The translations under genes and the position numbers were made by a program. Under the pieces are notes generated by a model, which saw only the letters and a list, made by a program, of their open reading frames with translations, did no database searches and had not been told where the DNA came from. DNA of 64,000 nucleotides. Origin: Pseudomonas_T sp032052615. GTDB lineage: Bacteria; Pseudomonadota; Gammaproteobacteria; Pseudomonadales; Pseudomonadaceae. Below are positions 43,187 through 52,727 of this stretch, piece after piece. Position 1 is the stretch's first letter; every line of letters starts with the position of its first letter. The stretch covers positions 117,760 to 181,759 of the forward strand of contig DAMBWF010000008.1 in the NCBI GenBank assembly GCA_032052615.1. Direction: 5' to 3'.

Positions 43187-45082
43187 ATGCCCACGACGTT
43201 CCACGAGATCCCCCGCGAGCGCCCCCTGACGCCCCTGCTGGACCGCGCCGCGACCCCGGACGCGCTGCGGCTATTGGGCGAGGCGGAACTGGAAACCCTG
43301 GCCGACGAGCTGCGCCAGTACCTGCTCTACACGGTGGGCCGCACCGGCGGGCATTTCGGCGCCGGCCTGGGGGTGGTGGAACTGACCATCGCCCTGCACT
43401 ACGTCTTCGATACCCCCGAGGACCGCCTGGTCTGGGACGTCGGCCACCAGGCCTACCCGCACAAGATTCTCACCGGCCGCCGCGAGCGCATGGGCACCCT
43501 GCGCCAGAAGGACGGCATCGCCGCCTTCCCCCGGCGCGGCGAGAGCGAATACGACACCTTCGGCGTCGGCCACTCCAGCACCTCCATCAGCGCCGCCCTC
43601 GGCATGGCCATCGCCGCCCGCCTGCAAGGCAGCCCGCGCAAGGCGGTGGCGGTGATCGGCGACGGCGCGCTGACCGCCGGCATGGCCTTCGAGGCGCTGA
43701 ACCACGCCTCCGATGTGCGCGCCAACATGCTGGTGGTGCTCAACGACAACGACATGTCCATCTCCCACAACGTCGGCGGGCTGTCCAACTACCTGGCGAA
43801 GATCCTCTCCAGCCGCACCTACGCCAGCATGCGCGAGGGCAGCAAGAAGATCCTCTCGCGCCTGCCCGGCGCCTGGGAGATCGCCCGCAAGACCGAGGAG
43901 CACGCCAAGGGCATGCTGGTGCCCGGCACGCTGTTCGAGGAGCTGGGCTGGAACTACATCGGCCCCATCGACGGCCACGACCTGCCGACCCTGATCACCA
44001 CCCTGCGCAACATGCGCGACCTGGAGGGCCCGCAGTTCCTCCACGTGGTGACCAAGAAGGGCAAGGGCTTCGCCCCGGCCGAGGCCGACCCCATCGGCTA
44101 TCACGCCATCACCAAGCTGGAGCCGCTTAACGCCCCGGCGGCGCCCAGGAAGGCCGTGGGACCGAAGTATTCCAGTGTGTTCGGCCGCTGGCTGTGCGAC
44201 ATGGCCGAGCGGGAGCCGCGCCTGGTGGGCATCACCCCGGCGATGAAGGAAGGCTCGGACCTGGTGGCGTTCAGCGAGCGTTTCCCGGACCGCTACTTCG
44301 ACGTGGCCATCGCCGAGCAGCACGCGGTGACCCTGGCCGCCGGCCTCGCCTGCGACGGCGCCAAGCCGGTGGTGGCGATCTATTCCACCTTCCTCCAGCG
44401 CGCCTACGACCAGTTGATCCACGACGTGGCGGTGCAGAACCTCGATGTGCTGTTCGCCATCGACCGCGCCGGCCTGGTGGGCGAGGATGGCCCGACCCAC
44501 GCCGGCAGCTTCGACCTGTCCTACCTGCGCTGCGTCCCGGGCATGCTGATCATGACCCCCAGCGACGGCAACGAAATGCGCCGCCTGCTCAGCACCGGCT
44601 TCCACTACCCCGGCCCGGCGGCGGTGCGCTACCCCCGGGGCAACGGCCCGGACATCCCCTTCGACGCCAGCCTCGACGGCCTGGCGATCGGCAAGGCCGA
44701 GGTACGCCGGCAAGGCCGGCGGGTCGCCCTGCTGGTGTTCGGCGTGCTGCTGGGCGAGGCGCTCAAGGTGGGCGAGGCGCTGGACGCCACGGTGGTCGAC
44801 ATGCGCTTCGTCAAGCCCTTGGACGAAGCCCTGCTGCGGGAGTTGGCCGAAAGCCACGACCTGCTGGTGACCATCGAGGAAAACGCCGTGATGGGCGGCG
44901 CCGGCTCGGCGGTCAACGAATTCCTCGCCGGCGAGAATCGCCAAGTGGCGCTCCTCAACCTGGGCCTGCCGGACTGCTACGTCGAGCACGCCCGGCCGGA
45001 CCAGATGCTCGCCGAATGCGGCCTCGACGCCGCCGGCCTGGAAACGTCGGTGCGCGCCCGCCTGGCGCGCCTGGCGGGCTGA
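43187..45082 (+). CDS. dxs: 1-deoxy-D-xylulose-5-phosphate synthase
   Basis: First enzyme of the MEP isoprenoid pathway: condenses pyruvate and glyceraldehyde 3-phosphate using thiamine diphosphate. The protein has 631 residues. Visible are VWDVGHQAYPHKILTGRR, the ThDP-binding GDGALTAG...LNDNDMSIS, and the transketolase pyrimidine-binding part with AEQHAVTLAAG and GPTHAGSFD. The 189-bp gap after ispA has no gene that I can see. Confidence 0.97.
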   Translation: MPTTFHEIPRERPLTPLLDRAATPDALRLLGEAELETLADELRQYLLYTVGRTGGHFGAGLGVVELTIALHYVFDTPEDRLVWDVGHQAYPHKILTGRRERMGTLRQKDGIAAFPRRGESEYDTFGVGHSSTSISAALGMAIAARLQGSPRKAVAVIGDGALTAGMAFEALNHASDVRANMLVVLNDNDMSISHNVGGLSNYLAKILSSRTYASMREGSKKILSRLPGAWEIARKTEEHAKGMLVPGTLFEELGWNYIGPIDGHDLPTLITTLRNMRDLEGPQFLHVVTKKGKGFAPAEADPIGYHAITKLEPLNAPAAPRKAVGPKYSSVFGRWLCDMAEREPRLVGITPAMKEGSDLVAFSERFPDRYFDVAIAEQHAVTLAAGLACDGAKPVVAIYSTFLQRAYDQLIHDVAVQNLDVLFAIDRAGLVGEDGPTHAGSFDLSYLRCVPGMLIMTPSDGNEMRRLLSTGFHYPGPAAVRYPRGNGPDIPFDASLDGLAIGKAEVRRQGRRVALLVFGVLLGEALKVGEALDATVVDMRFVKPLDEALLRELAESHDLLVTIEENAVMGGAGSAVNEFLAGENRQVALLNLGLPDCYVEHARPDQMLAECGLDAAGLETSVRARLARLAG

Positions 45083-45146
45083 TCGCCCGCGCTTGCCTCC
45101 CCCCGGGCCCGCCAGTAAGGTGCCCGACGTTCCACCTTCCGCCATG

Positions 45147-45340
45147 GTGCGCCGTCCCCCGGACGGCGTTAAACGGGAAGCCGGTGCGCTCCTCGGAGCA
45201 AACCCGGCGCTGCCCCCGCAACGGTGATCGAGCGCAGCCTCGGCTGCGCGCCGCCCCTCGCGCCACTGGGTCCGCCCGGGAAGGCGGGGCGACGCGACGG
45301 TGCCTTCCGACGCTCGAGAGTCCGGAGACCGGCCTGGCGG
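45147..45340 (+). ncRNA. Cobalamin riboswitch
   Basis: Upstream of btuB. The conserved core GCTGCCCCCGCAACGGTGA is at 45210-45228 and the B12 box GAGAGTCCGGAGACCGGCC at 45317-45335. The preceding AAGCCGGTGCG region (45178-45188) also fits. Binding of adenosylcobalamin would reduce btuB expression. The outer limits are approximate. Confidence 0.92.
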
Positions 45341-45445
45341 ATTCCGACTGGTGTTGCGGAGGGCAGCACCGTCAAGCGCAGGCCAGGGGCCCGCGCTTGC
45401 CTGCCCTTCTCAAAAGCGTTCCGCCCTTTTGAGGATCGATCCCCG

Positions 45446-47338
45446 ATGAAACTGTCCCGTCTCGCCCTCGCGGCCGCCCTGCTGCCCGCCGCCCCGTTCG
45501 CCGACGCCGCGCCGCCCGGCGCGTCCCAGGACGACGCCCTGAAACTCTCCGACACCCTGATCAGCGCCAACCGCGAGGTCCAGCCCCGGGACGACAGCCC
45601 GGCGGCCAGCACGGTGTTCACCCGCGAAGACATCGAGCGCCTGCGACCGCGCTCGCTGAACGACCTGCTAGGCCGGGTGCCCGGCTTGCAGGTGGTGGAG
45701 AACGGCGGTCTCGGCAGCCAGACCAGCCTGTACCTGCGCGGCACCCGGTCGGCCCAGACCCTGGTGCTGGTGGACGGCATGCGCATCGCCTCGGCCAGTT
45801 CCGGGGACAGCAACCTGCAGCACCTCGACCTCGAGCAGATCGAGCGGGTCGAGGTGCTGCGCGGCAGCCGCTCGGCGATCCATGGCGCCGATGCCATCGG
45901 CGGGGTGATCCAGATCTTCACTCGGCGCGGCGAGGCCGAGGGGCTCGCCCCCTGGGTCCGCCTGGCCCATGGCAGTCGCGCCACCTGGCAGCGCGGCGCC
46001 GGGCTGTCCGGCGGCGACGGCGCCACCCGCTTCAGTCTCGCCGGCAGCCTCGACGAGACCTCCGGCATCGACCGCACCCGCGATTCCTTCGCCAGCGACG
46101 CCGACCACGATGCCTACCGCGACAAGTCCTTCAGCCTGGCCCTGAGCCATCGCTTCGGCGAGCGCCTGGAAAGCGGGGTCAACCTGATCGACCAGCGCGG
46201 GCGCAACGAGTACGACAACCCGTTCGGCTACTTCGACCCACTCACCCAGACCACCGAAGGCCAGCGGCCCTACAGCGATTTCCACCTGAGCAGCGCCTCC
46301 GCCTACCTGGACGCGCAACTGGCCGAGCGCTGGAACAGCCGCCTGGAGGCCGGTCACAGCGAGAACCGCGAGCGTAGCCGGGACACCCTGCACCCGGGCA
46401 CGGAGGTGTTCAACACCTACCGCGACGCGCTGAACTGGCTCAACACCCTGACCCTGGACGACCGCCAGAGCCTGCTGCTGGGCGCCGACCTCTACGAGGA
46501 CCGGCTCAACAGCAGCACCGCCTACGGCGAGACTTCCCGCTGGAACGAGGCGGCCTTCGTCCAGCACCGCTACCAGGGCGACGGCTTCTCCACCGAAGTG
46601 GGCCTGCGCCACGACCGCAACCAGCAGTTCGGCGGCGAAAATACCTGGAGCGGCGCCTTGACGGTGCCGCTGAACGAGACCAACGACCTGGTGTTTTCCT
46701 ACGCCGAGGGTTTCCGCGCGCCCACCTTCAACGACCTCTACTACCCCGACTACGGCAACCCGAACCTCAAGCCCGAGCACTCCAGGAGCTACGAAGTTCA
46801 GTGGCGTGGCCGCCTGGCCGAACGCACCCGCCTGGAGGTCTCGCTGTACCGCACCGACATCGAGGACGCCATCGCCAACGACGCCCGCTTCATCCCACGG
46901 AACATCGCCGAGGCGCGCATCCACGGCGCCGAGGCCTCGCTGCGGCAGGAACTGTTCGGCTGGCAAGGCGCCCTCGCCGTGGCCTTCGTCGACCCGCGCG
47001 ACCGCGATACCGGCCACACCCTCAACCGCCGCGCCCGGCGCACCCTCGGCCTGGACCTGGACCGGCGCTTCGGCGAGTGGTCCGTGGGCGGCACTTGGCA
47101 GGCGGCGAGCAGCAGTTTCAACGACGCGGACAATCGCCAGCGCATCGGCGGCCATGGCCTGCTCGGCTTGCGCGGCGCCTGGCAGGCGAGTTCCGAGGTA
47201 AAACTGGACCTGAGCCTGGAGAATCTGCTGGACCGGCACTACACCCGCGCCCTGTACCCCTACGAGGGCGACCTCCATGGCTACCGCCAGGAAGGCCGTG
47301 GCGCCACCTTGGGCGTGACCTGGACGCCGGCGATCTGA
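45446..47338 (+). CDS. btuB: TonB-dependent vitamin B12 receptor BtuB
   Basis: A 630-residue outer-membrane receptor for cobalamin. A signal peptide (cleavage near residue 25) is followed by a TonB box-like segment DTLISANR, the plug domain (about 45-155: DIERLRPRSLNDLLGRVPG, RGSRSAIHGADAIGGVIQI) and a 22-strand barrel ending in the C-terminal signature TLGVTWTPAI. The cobalamin riboswitch upstream identifies the ligand. The ATG at 45446 lies after the riboswitch; the long open frame through the riboswitch is not coding. Confidence 0.94.
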   Translation: MKLSRLALAAALLPAAPFADAAPPGASQDDALKLSDTLISANREVQPRDDSPAASTVFTREDIERLRPRSLNDLLGRVPGLQVVENGGLGSQTSLYLRGTRSAQTLVLVDGMRIASASSGDSNLQHLDLEQIERVEVLRGSRSAIHGADAIGGVIQIFTRRGEAEGLAPWVRLAHGSRATWQRGAGLSGGDGATRFSLAGSLDETSGIDRTRDSFASDADHDAYRDKSFSLALSHRFGERLESGVNLIDQRGRNEYDNPFGYFDPLTQTTEGQRPYSDFHLSSASAYLDAQLAERWNSRLEAGHSENRERSRDTLHPGTEVFNTYRDALNWLNTLTLDDRQSLLLGADLYEDRLNSSTAYGETSRWNEAAFVQHRYQGDGFSTEVGLRHDRNQQFGGENTWSGALTVPLNETNDLVFSYAEGFRAPTFNDLYYPDYGNPNLKPEHSRSYEVQWRGRLAERTRLEVSLYRTDIEDAIANDARFIPRNIAEARIHGAEASLRQELFGWQGALAVAFVDPRDRDTGHTLNRRARRTLGLDLDRRFGEWSVGGTWQAASSSFNDADNRQRIGGHGLLGLRGAWQASSEVKLDLSLENLLDRHYTRALYPYEGDLHGYRQEGRGATLGVTWTPAI

Positions 47339-47386
47339 GACGCGGCGACCCGCCGCGCTGGCTGCCCGCCACCGTCGGCGAAGCGC

Positions 47387-48193
47387 TCAGCGAACCGACG
47401 CCAGCCGCTCGCACAGGCGCCGGGTCGCCTCCAGCATCTGGAAGCTGGGCCGCTCCAGGCCCTTGTCCGGCACCGCCAGCAGGTTTCCGTCGCGCACCGC
47501 GCGGAGTTGAGGCCAGGCCTGCCAGGCGTCCAGCTCGGCATGGCTGCCGGCGACGATGACCTGGGGATCGCGGGCCAGAACCGTCTCCAGGCCGACCTGG
47601 GGCGCCGGCGCCGAGAGGTCGTCGAACAGGTTGCGCGCCCCGCAGGCGCGCAGCGCGTCACTGATGATCTGACCACCGCCGACGGTGTAAAGCGGCGCGT
47701 TCCACACTTGGTAGAACACCGTCAGCGGCGTCTCGCGCCGGTAGCGCCGGCGCAGTTCGGCAAGCCCGGCCGCGAACCGGGTGGCACGTTCGCGCCCCCG
47801 CTCGGCCCGGCCGATGCGCGCGCCGATCGCCGCGAACTGCCCGGCCAACTCATCCAGGGTGTGGGGTTCGGCGACGTGGACGGGAATGTCGAAATGCGTC
47901 AATTGCTCGCGCTGGGCCGGCGACACGCTGCCCGGCCAGAGCAGGATCAGGTCCGGTCGCAGCGCCAGCAGGCGCTCCATGTCCAAGTGCCCGTAGCGAC
48001 CCAGGGACGGCACGTCGCGCAGTGCCGCCGGCCGCTCGCCGCCATCCAGCACGCCCACCAGCAGGTCGCCCGCCTCCAGGTCGAGCATGATCTCCGAGAG
48101 CGACGGCGCCAGGCTCGCCACCCGGAGGGGCGCGGCCGCGGCGGTCGTCGCCAGCCACGCGGCCAGCAGCCCCGCCAGCAGTCGGCGGCTCAT
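47387..48193 (-). CDS. btuF: Periplasmic cobalamin-binding protein BtuF
   Basis: A 268-residue ABC transporter substrate-binding protein with a signal peptide (ATTAAAAPLRV). The fold is of the helical-backbone type: RVASLAPSLSEIM, LALRPDLILLWPG, and ARDPQVIVAGSH. It is convergent with btuB, and the pair suggests B12 uptake across both membranes. No btuC/btuD permease or ATPase is in this window. The ATGA overlap with the upstream membrane protein gene decides the start. Confidence 0.87.
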   Translation of the reverse strand: MSRRLLAGLLAAWLATTAAAAPLRVASLAPSLSEIMLDLEAGDLLVGVLDGGERPAALRDVPSLGRYGHLDMERLLALRPDLILLWPGSVSPAQREQLTHFDIPVHVAEPHTLDELAGQFAAIGARIGRAERGRERATRFAAGLAELRRRYRRETPLTVFYQVWNAPLYTVGGGQIISDALRACGARNLFDDLSAPAPQVGLETVLARDPQVIVAGSHAELDAWQAWPQLRAVRDGNLLAVPDKGLERPSFQMLEATRRLCERLASVR

Positions 48194-48609
48194 CCCAGTT
48201 GGCGCGGAATGCGATAGAGGCATAGCAGCATCACGCTGCTCAACGCCAGCAGCACCAAGGCCGCCGCGTGCAGGCCGGTGAGGGACGCGGCGGCGCCGAT
48301 CCAGGCCGGCAGGCTGGCGGCCAGCAGGGCGATGCGCCGGCGCCGCGCCAGTTCGATCCAGGCGGCCGGCTCGCCGTCGCCGTCGAGGGCGCGTTGGGTC
48401 TCGAGCAACGCCCGCTTGTAGGCACCGAACAACGGCAGGCTGAGAAAGAGCGACGCCCCGCCAGCGACGAACAGCGGCAGTTGCAGCACCGTCAGGTAGG
48501 TGGGCGAGCCGCCGAACAGCAGGCTGAGCACGAACAGCGGCGCCAGGGTGAACCCCAGGTGCCGCCACCATTCCCGGGCGAGCCGTTGCCGGACCTGGCC
48601 GCGCGTCAC
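48190..48609 (-). CDS. Small membrane protein of unknown function
   Basis: A 139-residue protein with about four hydrophobic segments (for example FTLAPLFVLSLLFG, LPLFVAGGASLFLSLPLFG, the Ala/Leu-rich stretch near 94-110, and LVLLALSSVMLLCLY) and basic loops. It starts with GTG overlapping the ribA stop and ends overlapping btuF. I do not recognise a family. The overlaps on both sides suggest one ribA-membrane protein-btuF transcript. Confidence 0.8.
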   Translation of the reverse strand: MTRGQVRQRLAREWWRHLGFTLAPLFVLSLLFGGSPTYLTVLQLPLFVAGGASLFLSLPLFGAYKRALLETQRALDGDGEPAAWIELARRRRIALLAASLPAWIGAAASLTGLHAAALVLLALSSVMLLCLYRIPRQLG

Positions 48610-49223
48610 TCCGGCGCGGCCTCGTTCTGGTGCTGCTGGCCCAGCAGGTGGCCGAGCTTGCCAGCCTTGGTGGCCAGGTACTTGCGGTTGTGGGGGTTGA
48701 GGCCGAACTGCAACGGCCGGCGCTCCGCCACGCGGATACCGAAACCTTCCAGGGCGTTCACCTTGCGCGGGTTGTTGGTCATCAGGCGGAGCGAGGCGAT
48801 ACCCAGGTGGCGCAGCATCGGCAGGCAGATGGCGTAGTCCCGCAGGTCGGCGCCGAAGCCCAGGCGTTCGTTGGCCTCCACGGTGTCGGCGCCAGCATCC
48901 TGCAGCTCGTAGGCGCGGATCTTGTTCAACAGGCCGATGCCGCGTCCCTCCTGGCGCAGGTAGAGCAGCACGCCGCGTCCTTCCTCGGCGATGGCGCGCA
49001 ACGCGGCTTCGAGCTGGAAGCCGCAGTCGCAGCGCAGGCTGAACAGCGCGTCACCGGTCAGGCATTCCGAATGCACGCGGCCGAGCACCGGCTCGCCGTC
49101 GTCGACGCGGCCGAACGTCAGCGCCACGTGTTCCTTGCCGGTCTCCTCTTCGAGAAAACCGTGCATGGCGAACACGCCGAAGGGGGTTGGCAATCGAGAG
49201 GTGGCGACATACACGACAGGCAC
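48606..49223 (-). CDS. ribA: GTP cyclohydrolase II
   Basis: Opens the imidazole ring of GTP, the first step of riboflavin synthesis. The protein is 205 residues with the GTG at 49223. AGGAG lies 7-8 bp before this codon, which favours it over an upstream TTG. Zinc ligands are Cys54, Cys65 and Cys67 (HSECLTGDALFSLRCDCG); the GTP-binding LRQEGRGIGLLNKIRAY and the substrate loop TNNPRKV are intact. This is the functional RibA in the window; the second copy, fused to RibB, lacks the cysteines. Confidence 0.95.
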   Translation of the reverse strand: MPVVYVATSRLPTPFGVFAMHGFLEEETGKEHVALTFGRVDDGEPVLGRVHSECLTGDALFSLRCDCGFQLEAALRAIAEEGRGVLLYLRQEGRGIGLLNKIRAYELQDAGADTVEANERLGFGADLRDYAICLPMLRHLGIASLRLMTNNPRKVNALEGFGIRVAERRPLQFGLNPHNRKYLATKAGKLGHLLGQQHQNEAAPE

Positions 49224-49321
49224 CGCAGGCACTCCTGGCAAGGCGGGAACGGGGCGAAGGCCGGCAGGCGGCCCGGGCCGGACGTTCCGCGGTTAGATAG
49301 CGAAACGGGTTATGGGGGCGA

Positions 49322-49987
49322 TCAGGTCTTGGATTCCAGCAGCAGCACGCCCTGATCCTCGCCCCAGCGCACCCGGTTGAGGAAGCTCATGCCCAGCAGC
49401 ACTTCGGTGGGCGCGTCGCCCTGGATCACCACGGCCTCCACCCCCAGCACCTCGATGGCGCCGACCTTGACGCTGTTCAGGGTGATCCGCCAGGCGGCGG
49501 CGGTGCCGCTGGCGGTGCTGACCCGCATCGGCTGGCCGCTCACCCGGTAGTCGATGCCCAGGCGCCGGGCCTGGCCTTCGTTCATCGCCACCGCGCTGGC
49601 GCCGGTGTCCACCAGGAACTGCACGCCCTGGCCCTGGATCGAGCCGGCGACCCAGAAGTGGCCGCCCGCGCCCTTGGCGATGGTCACCTGGGCGTGACGG
49701 GTGGCGCTCCCCAGCCCGGAGGTGGCCGCGTTGTATTCCCGGGTCAGCTCGTAGCGGCGCTCGGCGCCGTCCACCCGCAACAGCGCGCCATGGGTGTCGG
49801 CGCTGACCACCTGCACCCCGCCGGGGCCGGTCTGGCCGACCTTCACCAGCTTGCGCTGGCCGTCCACCAGGATCACCGCGGCGTTGGGGAACAGGCCGAC
49901 CACCTGCACTTGGGTCTGGGCCCGGACCGCGCCGGCCAGGCCGAGCAGCAGGCAGCAGCCGAGGAGGAAGCGTTCAGTGGGACGCAT
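49322..49987 (-). CDS. Retropepsin-like aspartic protease (TIGR02281 type), exported
   Basis: A 221-residue protein with a signal peptide (about residues 1-23). The N-terminal part up to 90 is a small beta-rich region; the C-terminal half is a single retropepsin-like domain with the catalytic Asp127 in FLVDTGAS and the later LLGMSFLNRV. Like retroviral proteases it should act as a dimer. Substrate unknown. Its first 14 bases overlap the end of the upstream solute-binding protein gene. Confidence 0.85.
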   Translation of the reverse strand: MRPTERFLLGCCLLLGLAGAVRAQTQVQVVGLFPNAAVILVDGQRKLVKVGQTGPGGVQVVSADTHGALLRVDGAERRYELTREYNAATSGLGSATRHAQVTIAKGAGGHFWVAGSIQGQGVQFLVDTGASAVAMNEGQARRLGIDYRVSGQPMRVSTASGTAAAWRITLNSVKVGAIEVLGVEAVVIQGDAPTEVLLGMSFLNRVRWGEDQGVLLLESKT

Positions 49988-50726
49988 TGCTAGTCTCCCG
50001 GTACGAATCGATCAGATAAGGCTCCCGCCAGCGCTTGTACAGCCGGCGCAGGCTGCCGTCGGCGGTCACCGCCTTCATGCGGCGGTCGTAGAGCGCCGCC
50101 AGCCGGTGGCCGTGCTCGGTGTCGGCGAAGCCCGGGTAGAGCGGGATGCCGGTGAGGGGCGTGACGCGGTAGCGGTCCGGTTCGGGGCTCTGGGCCTGGA
50201 CCTCTTCCACGTCCGGGCGGGCGTCGATGTAGAAGTCCGCCCGGCCGCGGTCGAGCATCTCGAGAATACCGGTGCGGCGCTCCACTTCCCTGTAAGCGCT
50301 CACGCCCGGCAGGTAGCGCTGGTAGCCGTAGCCCCGGACCCAGGCCAGCCGGTACTGACCGAGCCCCTCCAGCGACGGCGCCGGGCGGTCGGCCAGGCCG
50401 AGGGCCACGATGGGGTCGATGCCGTAGGTCACCCGGCCGTTGATGACCCCCTCGAAGCCTTCGTTGGCGTAGGAGCCCAGCCAGCCGTCGGCCTCGCCCC
50501 GCTGTACCAGGCCGACGCCTCGGGTATAGAGCTCGGTCCGGTGGGAGACCTTGAGACCGGCCGGTTCGAACACCAGCCGCATGATGTCCCAGACCAGGCC
50601 GCTGCCGTCGCGATTGGTATAGCCCGCCCATTCGGCGCTGACCAGGCGCACCTCCTTGAGGGGCGCCTCGGCGGCCGACAGGGGAACGGACAGCCCCAGG
50701 ATCAGGCAGAAGAACCAGGCGCGCAT
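49974..50726 (-). CDS. Periplasmic solute-binding family 3 protein
   Basis: A 250-residue exported protein (signal peptide about 1-19, cleavage after SAA) resembling extracellular solute-binding proteins of family 3: EWAGYTNRDGSGLVWDIMRLVFEPAG and DGWLGSY are typical. There is no transporter gene nearby, so it may be an orphan binding or sensory protein. The ligand cannot be predicted; amino acids are common for the family. It lies 13 bp downstream of pgpA. Confidence 0.83.
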   Translation of the reverse strand: MRAWFFCLILGLSVPLSAAEAPLKEVRLVSAEWAGYTNRDGSGLVWDIMRLVFEPAGLKVSHRTELYTRGVGLVQRGEADGWLGSYANEGFEGVINGRVTYGIDPIVALGLADRPAPSLEGLGQYRLAWVRGYGYQRYLPGVSAYREVERRTGILEMLDRGRADFYIDARPDVEEVQAQSPEPDRYRVTPLTGIPLYPGFADTEHGHRLAALYDRRMKAVTADGSLRRLYKRWREPYLIDSYRETSNASH

Positions 50727-50739
50727 CGCGATGCTCCGC

Positions 50740-51255
50740 TCATGTCCAGATCAACGGTTTCAGCCAGACCAGGCCCTGCATCGCCAGCCAGGCGAAAACC
50801 CCGGCGAGCACGTCGTCCAGCATGATGCCCACGCCGCCGCGCACGTGGCGGTCGATCCAGCGGATCGGCCAGGGCTTGAGGATATCCATCACGCGGAACA
50901 CCACGAACCCGGCCAGCAGCCAGCCCCAGCCCTCCGGCACCAGCCACAGGGTGATCCACATGCCGACCATTTCGTCCCAGACGATGCCCTCGTGGTCGTG
51001 GACCCGCAGGTCGTCGGCCACCTTCCCGCACAGCCAGAACCCGAACAGCATGGTCAGCCCCAGGGCCAGCCAGTAGCCCCAGTCCGGCAGCCATTGCCAG
51101 AGCGGCACGAATGGCAGCGCCACCAGCGAGCCCCAGGTGCCGGGCGCCTTCGGCAGGGTGCCGGAGCCGAACCCGAAGGCAAGGAAATGCCAGGGATTGC
51201 GCCACACCGATGGCGGCACGAATTCGGCGGGGACTTGCTTGGGATGATCAGTCAC
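50740..51255 (-). CDS. pgpA: Phosphatidylglycerophosphatase A
   Basis: Dephosphorylates phosphatidylglycerophosphate in the inner membrane. The protein is 171 residues. Signatures are GFGSGTLPKAPGTWGSL, HDHEGIVWDEMVGMW and FRVMDILKPWPI. The start is GTG at 51255 (VTDHPKQVP), overlapping the thiL stop by eight bases, a conserved arrangement in this cluster. An upstream TTG inside thiL is less likely. Confidence 0.94.
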   Translation of the reverse strand: MTDHPKQVPAEFVPPSVWRNPWHFLAFGFGSGTLPKAPGTWGSLVALPFVPLWQWLPDWGYWLALGLTMLFGFWLCGKVADDLRVHDHEGIVWDEMVGMWITLWLVPEGWGWLLAGFVVFRVMDILKPWPIRWIDRHVRGGVGIMLDDVLAGVFAWLAMQGLVWLKPLIWT

Positions 51256-52216
51256 GGGAAGGTCCGAAATGTTGATAGCCAAGGGCCTGCGCCCGGAGTT
51301 CGCGGCCGTCCGCGTCCAACAGGCGCACGCCTTCGCCGTCCGCCGCGTGGCCGATCACCCGGGCCTCGGGGCAGGCCGCCCGCACCGCCGGCCAGTGCGC
51401 GGCCGGCAGGGTGAATACCAAACGATAGTCGTCTCCGCCCGCCAGCGCGCAGGCCAGGGCCTCGTCGCGCCCGAGCAGCGCCTCCAGCGCCGGGGACAGC
51501 GGCAGGCGTTCCCGCTCCACCTGCAGCGCCACGCCCGAGGCCCGGGCCAGGTGGCCGCAATCCGCCAGCAAGCCGTCGGAGACGTCCAGGGCGGCGCTGG
51601 CGCGACCGCGCAGGCAATGGCCGAGGGCCAGTTGCGGCAGGGGCGACCAGTAGCGCGCCAGCAACGGCTCGGCCAGTTCGGGCGGGGCCTGGCGCCGGCC
51701 CAGCACCAGGGGCAGCGCGCCCGCCGCGTCGCCGAGGCTGCCGCCGACGCACAGGAGGTCTCCGGGACGGGCGCCGTCGCGGCGCAGCGCGCCCTCCCGG
51801 GGCACGCGCCCGAACACGCTCAGGGTCAGGCTCAGCGGCCCACGGGTGGTGTCGCCGCCCACCAGGGCGAGATCGCAGGCGCGGGCCATGCGGTCCAGGC
51901 CGTGGGCGAAAGCTTCCAGCCAGGCCGGATCGGCCTCGGCGAGGGTCAGGGCAAGGGTGAAACCGAGGGGGGCCGCGCCCATGGCCGCCAGGTCGCTGGC
52001 GGCCACCGCCAGGGCGCGCTGACCGAGCAGGAACGGATCGCAGCTCCGGGGAAAATGCACGCCTTCCACCAGGGTATCGGTGGAGACCGCCAGGTCTTCG
52101 TCGGCGCCCGGCGCCAGCAGCGCGCAATCGTCACCGATGCCCAGGACCACGCCCTGGGCGGGGGCGGAGCAGGACGCCGTGGCGAAGTAGCGCCGGATCA
52201 GCTCGAACTCGTCCAT
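51248..52216 (-). CDS. thiL: Thiamine-monophosphate kinase
   Basis: Phosphorylates thiamine monophosphate to the active cofactor thiamine diphosphate, which Dxs in this window needs. The protein is 322 residues. MDEFELIRRYF, VLGIGDDCALL, STDTLVEGVHF and GGDTTRG are characteristic of the PurM-like fold. It sits between nusB and pgpA as in many gammaproteobacteria. Confidence 0.95.
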   Translation of the reverse strand: MDEFELIRRYFATASCSAPAQGVVLGIGDDCALLAPGADEDLAVSTDTLVEGVHFPRSCDPFLLGQRALAVAASDLAAMGAAPLGFTLALTLAEADPAWLEAFAHGLDRMARACDLALVGGDTTRGPLSLTLSVFGRVPREGALRRDGARPGDLLCVGGSLGDAAGALPLVLGRRQAPPELAEPLLARYWSPLPQLALGHCLRGRASAALDVSDGLLADCGHLARASGVALQVERERLPLSPALEALLGRDEALACALAGGDDYRLVFTLPAAHWPAVRAACPEARVIGHAADGEGVRLLDADGRELRAQALGYQHFGPSRD

Positions 52217-52238
52217 CGCGGCGTACCGGGCGGCGGGC

Positions 52239-52727
52239 TCAGCGCCGGCCGGCGCGGACTTCGGCGGCCCGCAGGCGCGGCGCCAGTTTGTCCAGCACGC
52301 CATTGACGAACTTGTGCCCGTCGGTGGCGCCGAACACCTTGGCCAGCTCGATGCCTTCGTTGATCGCCACCCGGTAGGGCACGTCGAGGCGGTTGCGCAG
52401 CTCGAAGGTGGACAGCCGCAGGATCGCCAGCTCCACCGGGTCCAGCTCTTCGAGCGGACGGTCCAGGCAGGGCGTCAGCTCGGCGTCCAGCTCGGTTTTC
52501 TGGGTCGCCACGCCGTGGAGAATCTCGCGGAAGTAGGCACCGTCGACACCGGAGAAATCGTTGTCGACACGGAACTGGGCCTCGATCTCGTTGAGCGAGT
52601 GCCCCGCCAGTTGCCACTGGTAGAGAGCCTGCATGGCCAGGCTGCGGGCCGCGCGGCGCGCGGCGGTCTTGCCCTTGGGCTTGGCGGCGGGCTCCTCGGG
52701 ATGGTCGATGTCGCTGTTGAAACTCAC
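52239..52727 (-). CDS. nusB: Transcription antitermination factor NusB
   Basis: A 162-residue all-helical protein that binds boxA RNA with NusE and helps rRNA antitermination. Typical stretches are ARRAARSLAMQALYQWQL, ELDPVELAILRLSTFEL and RVAINEGIELAKVFGATDGHKFVNGVLDKLA. The start is GTG and overlaps the ribH stop (GTGA). Confidence 0.95.
   Translation of the reverse strand: MSFNSDIDHPEEPAAKPKGKTAARRAARSLAMQALYQWQLAGHSLNEIEAQFRVDNDFSGVDGAYFREILHGVATQKTELDAELTPCLDRPLEELDPVELAILRLSTFELRNRLDVPYRVAINEGIELAKVFGATDGHKFVNGVLDKLAPRLRAAEVRAGRR

Noticed and set aside
45224..45445. N-terminal extension of btuB through the cobalamin riboswitch
   Set aside because: The riboswitch occupies this stretch and the signal peptide starts only at 45446.
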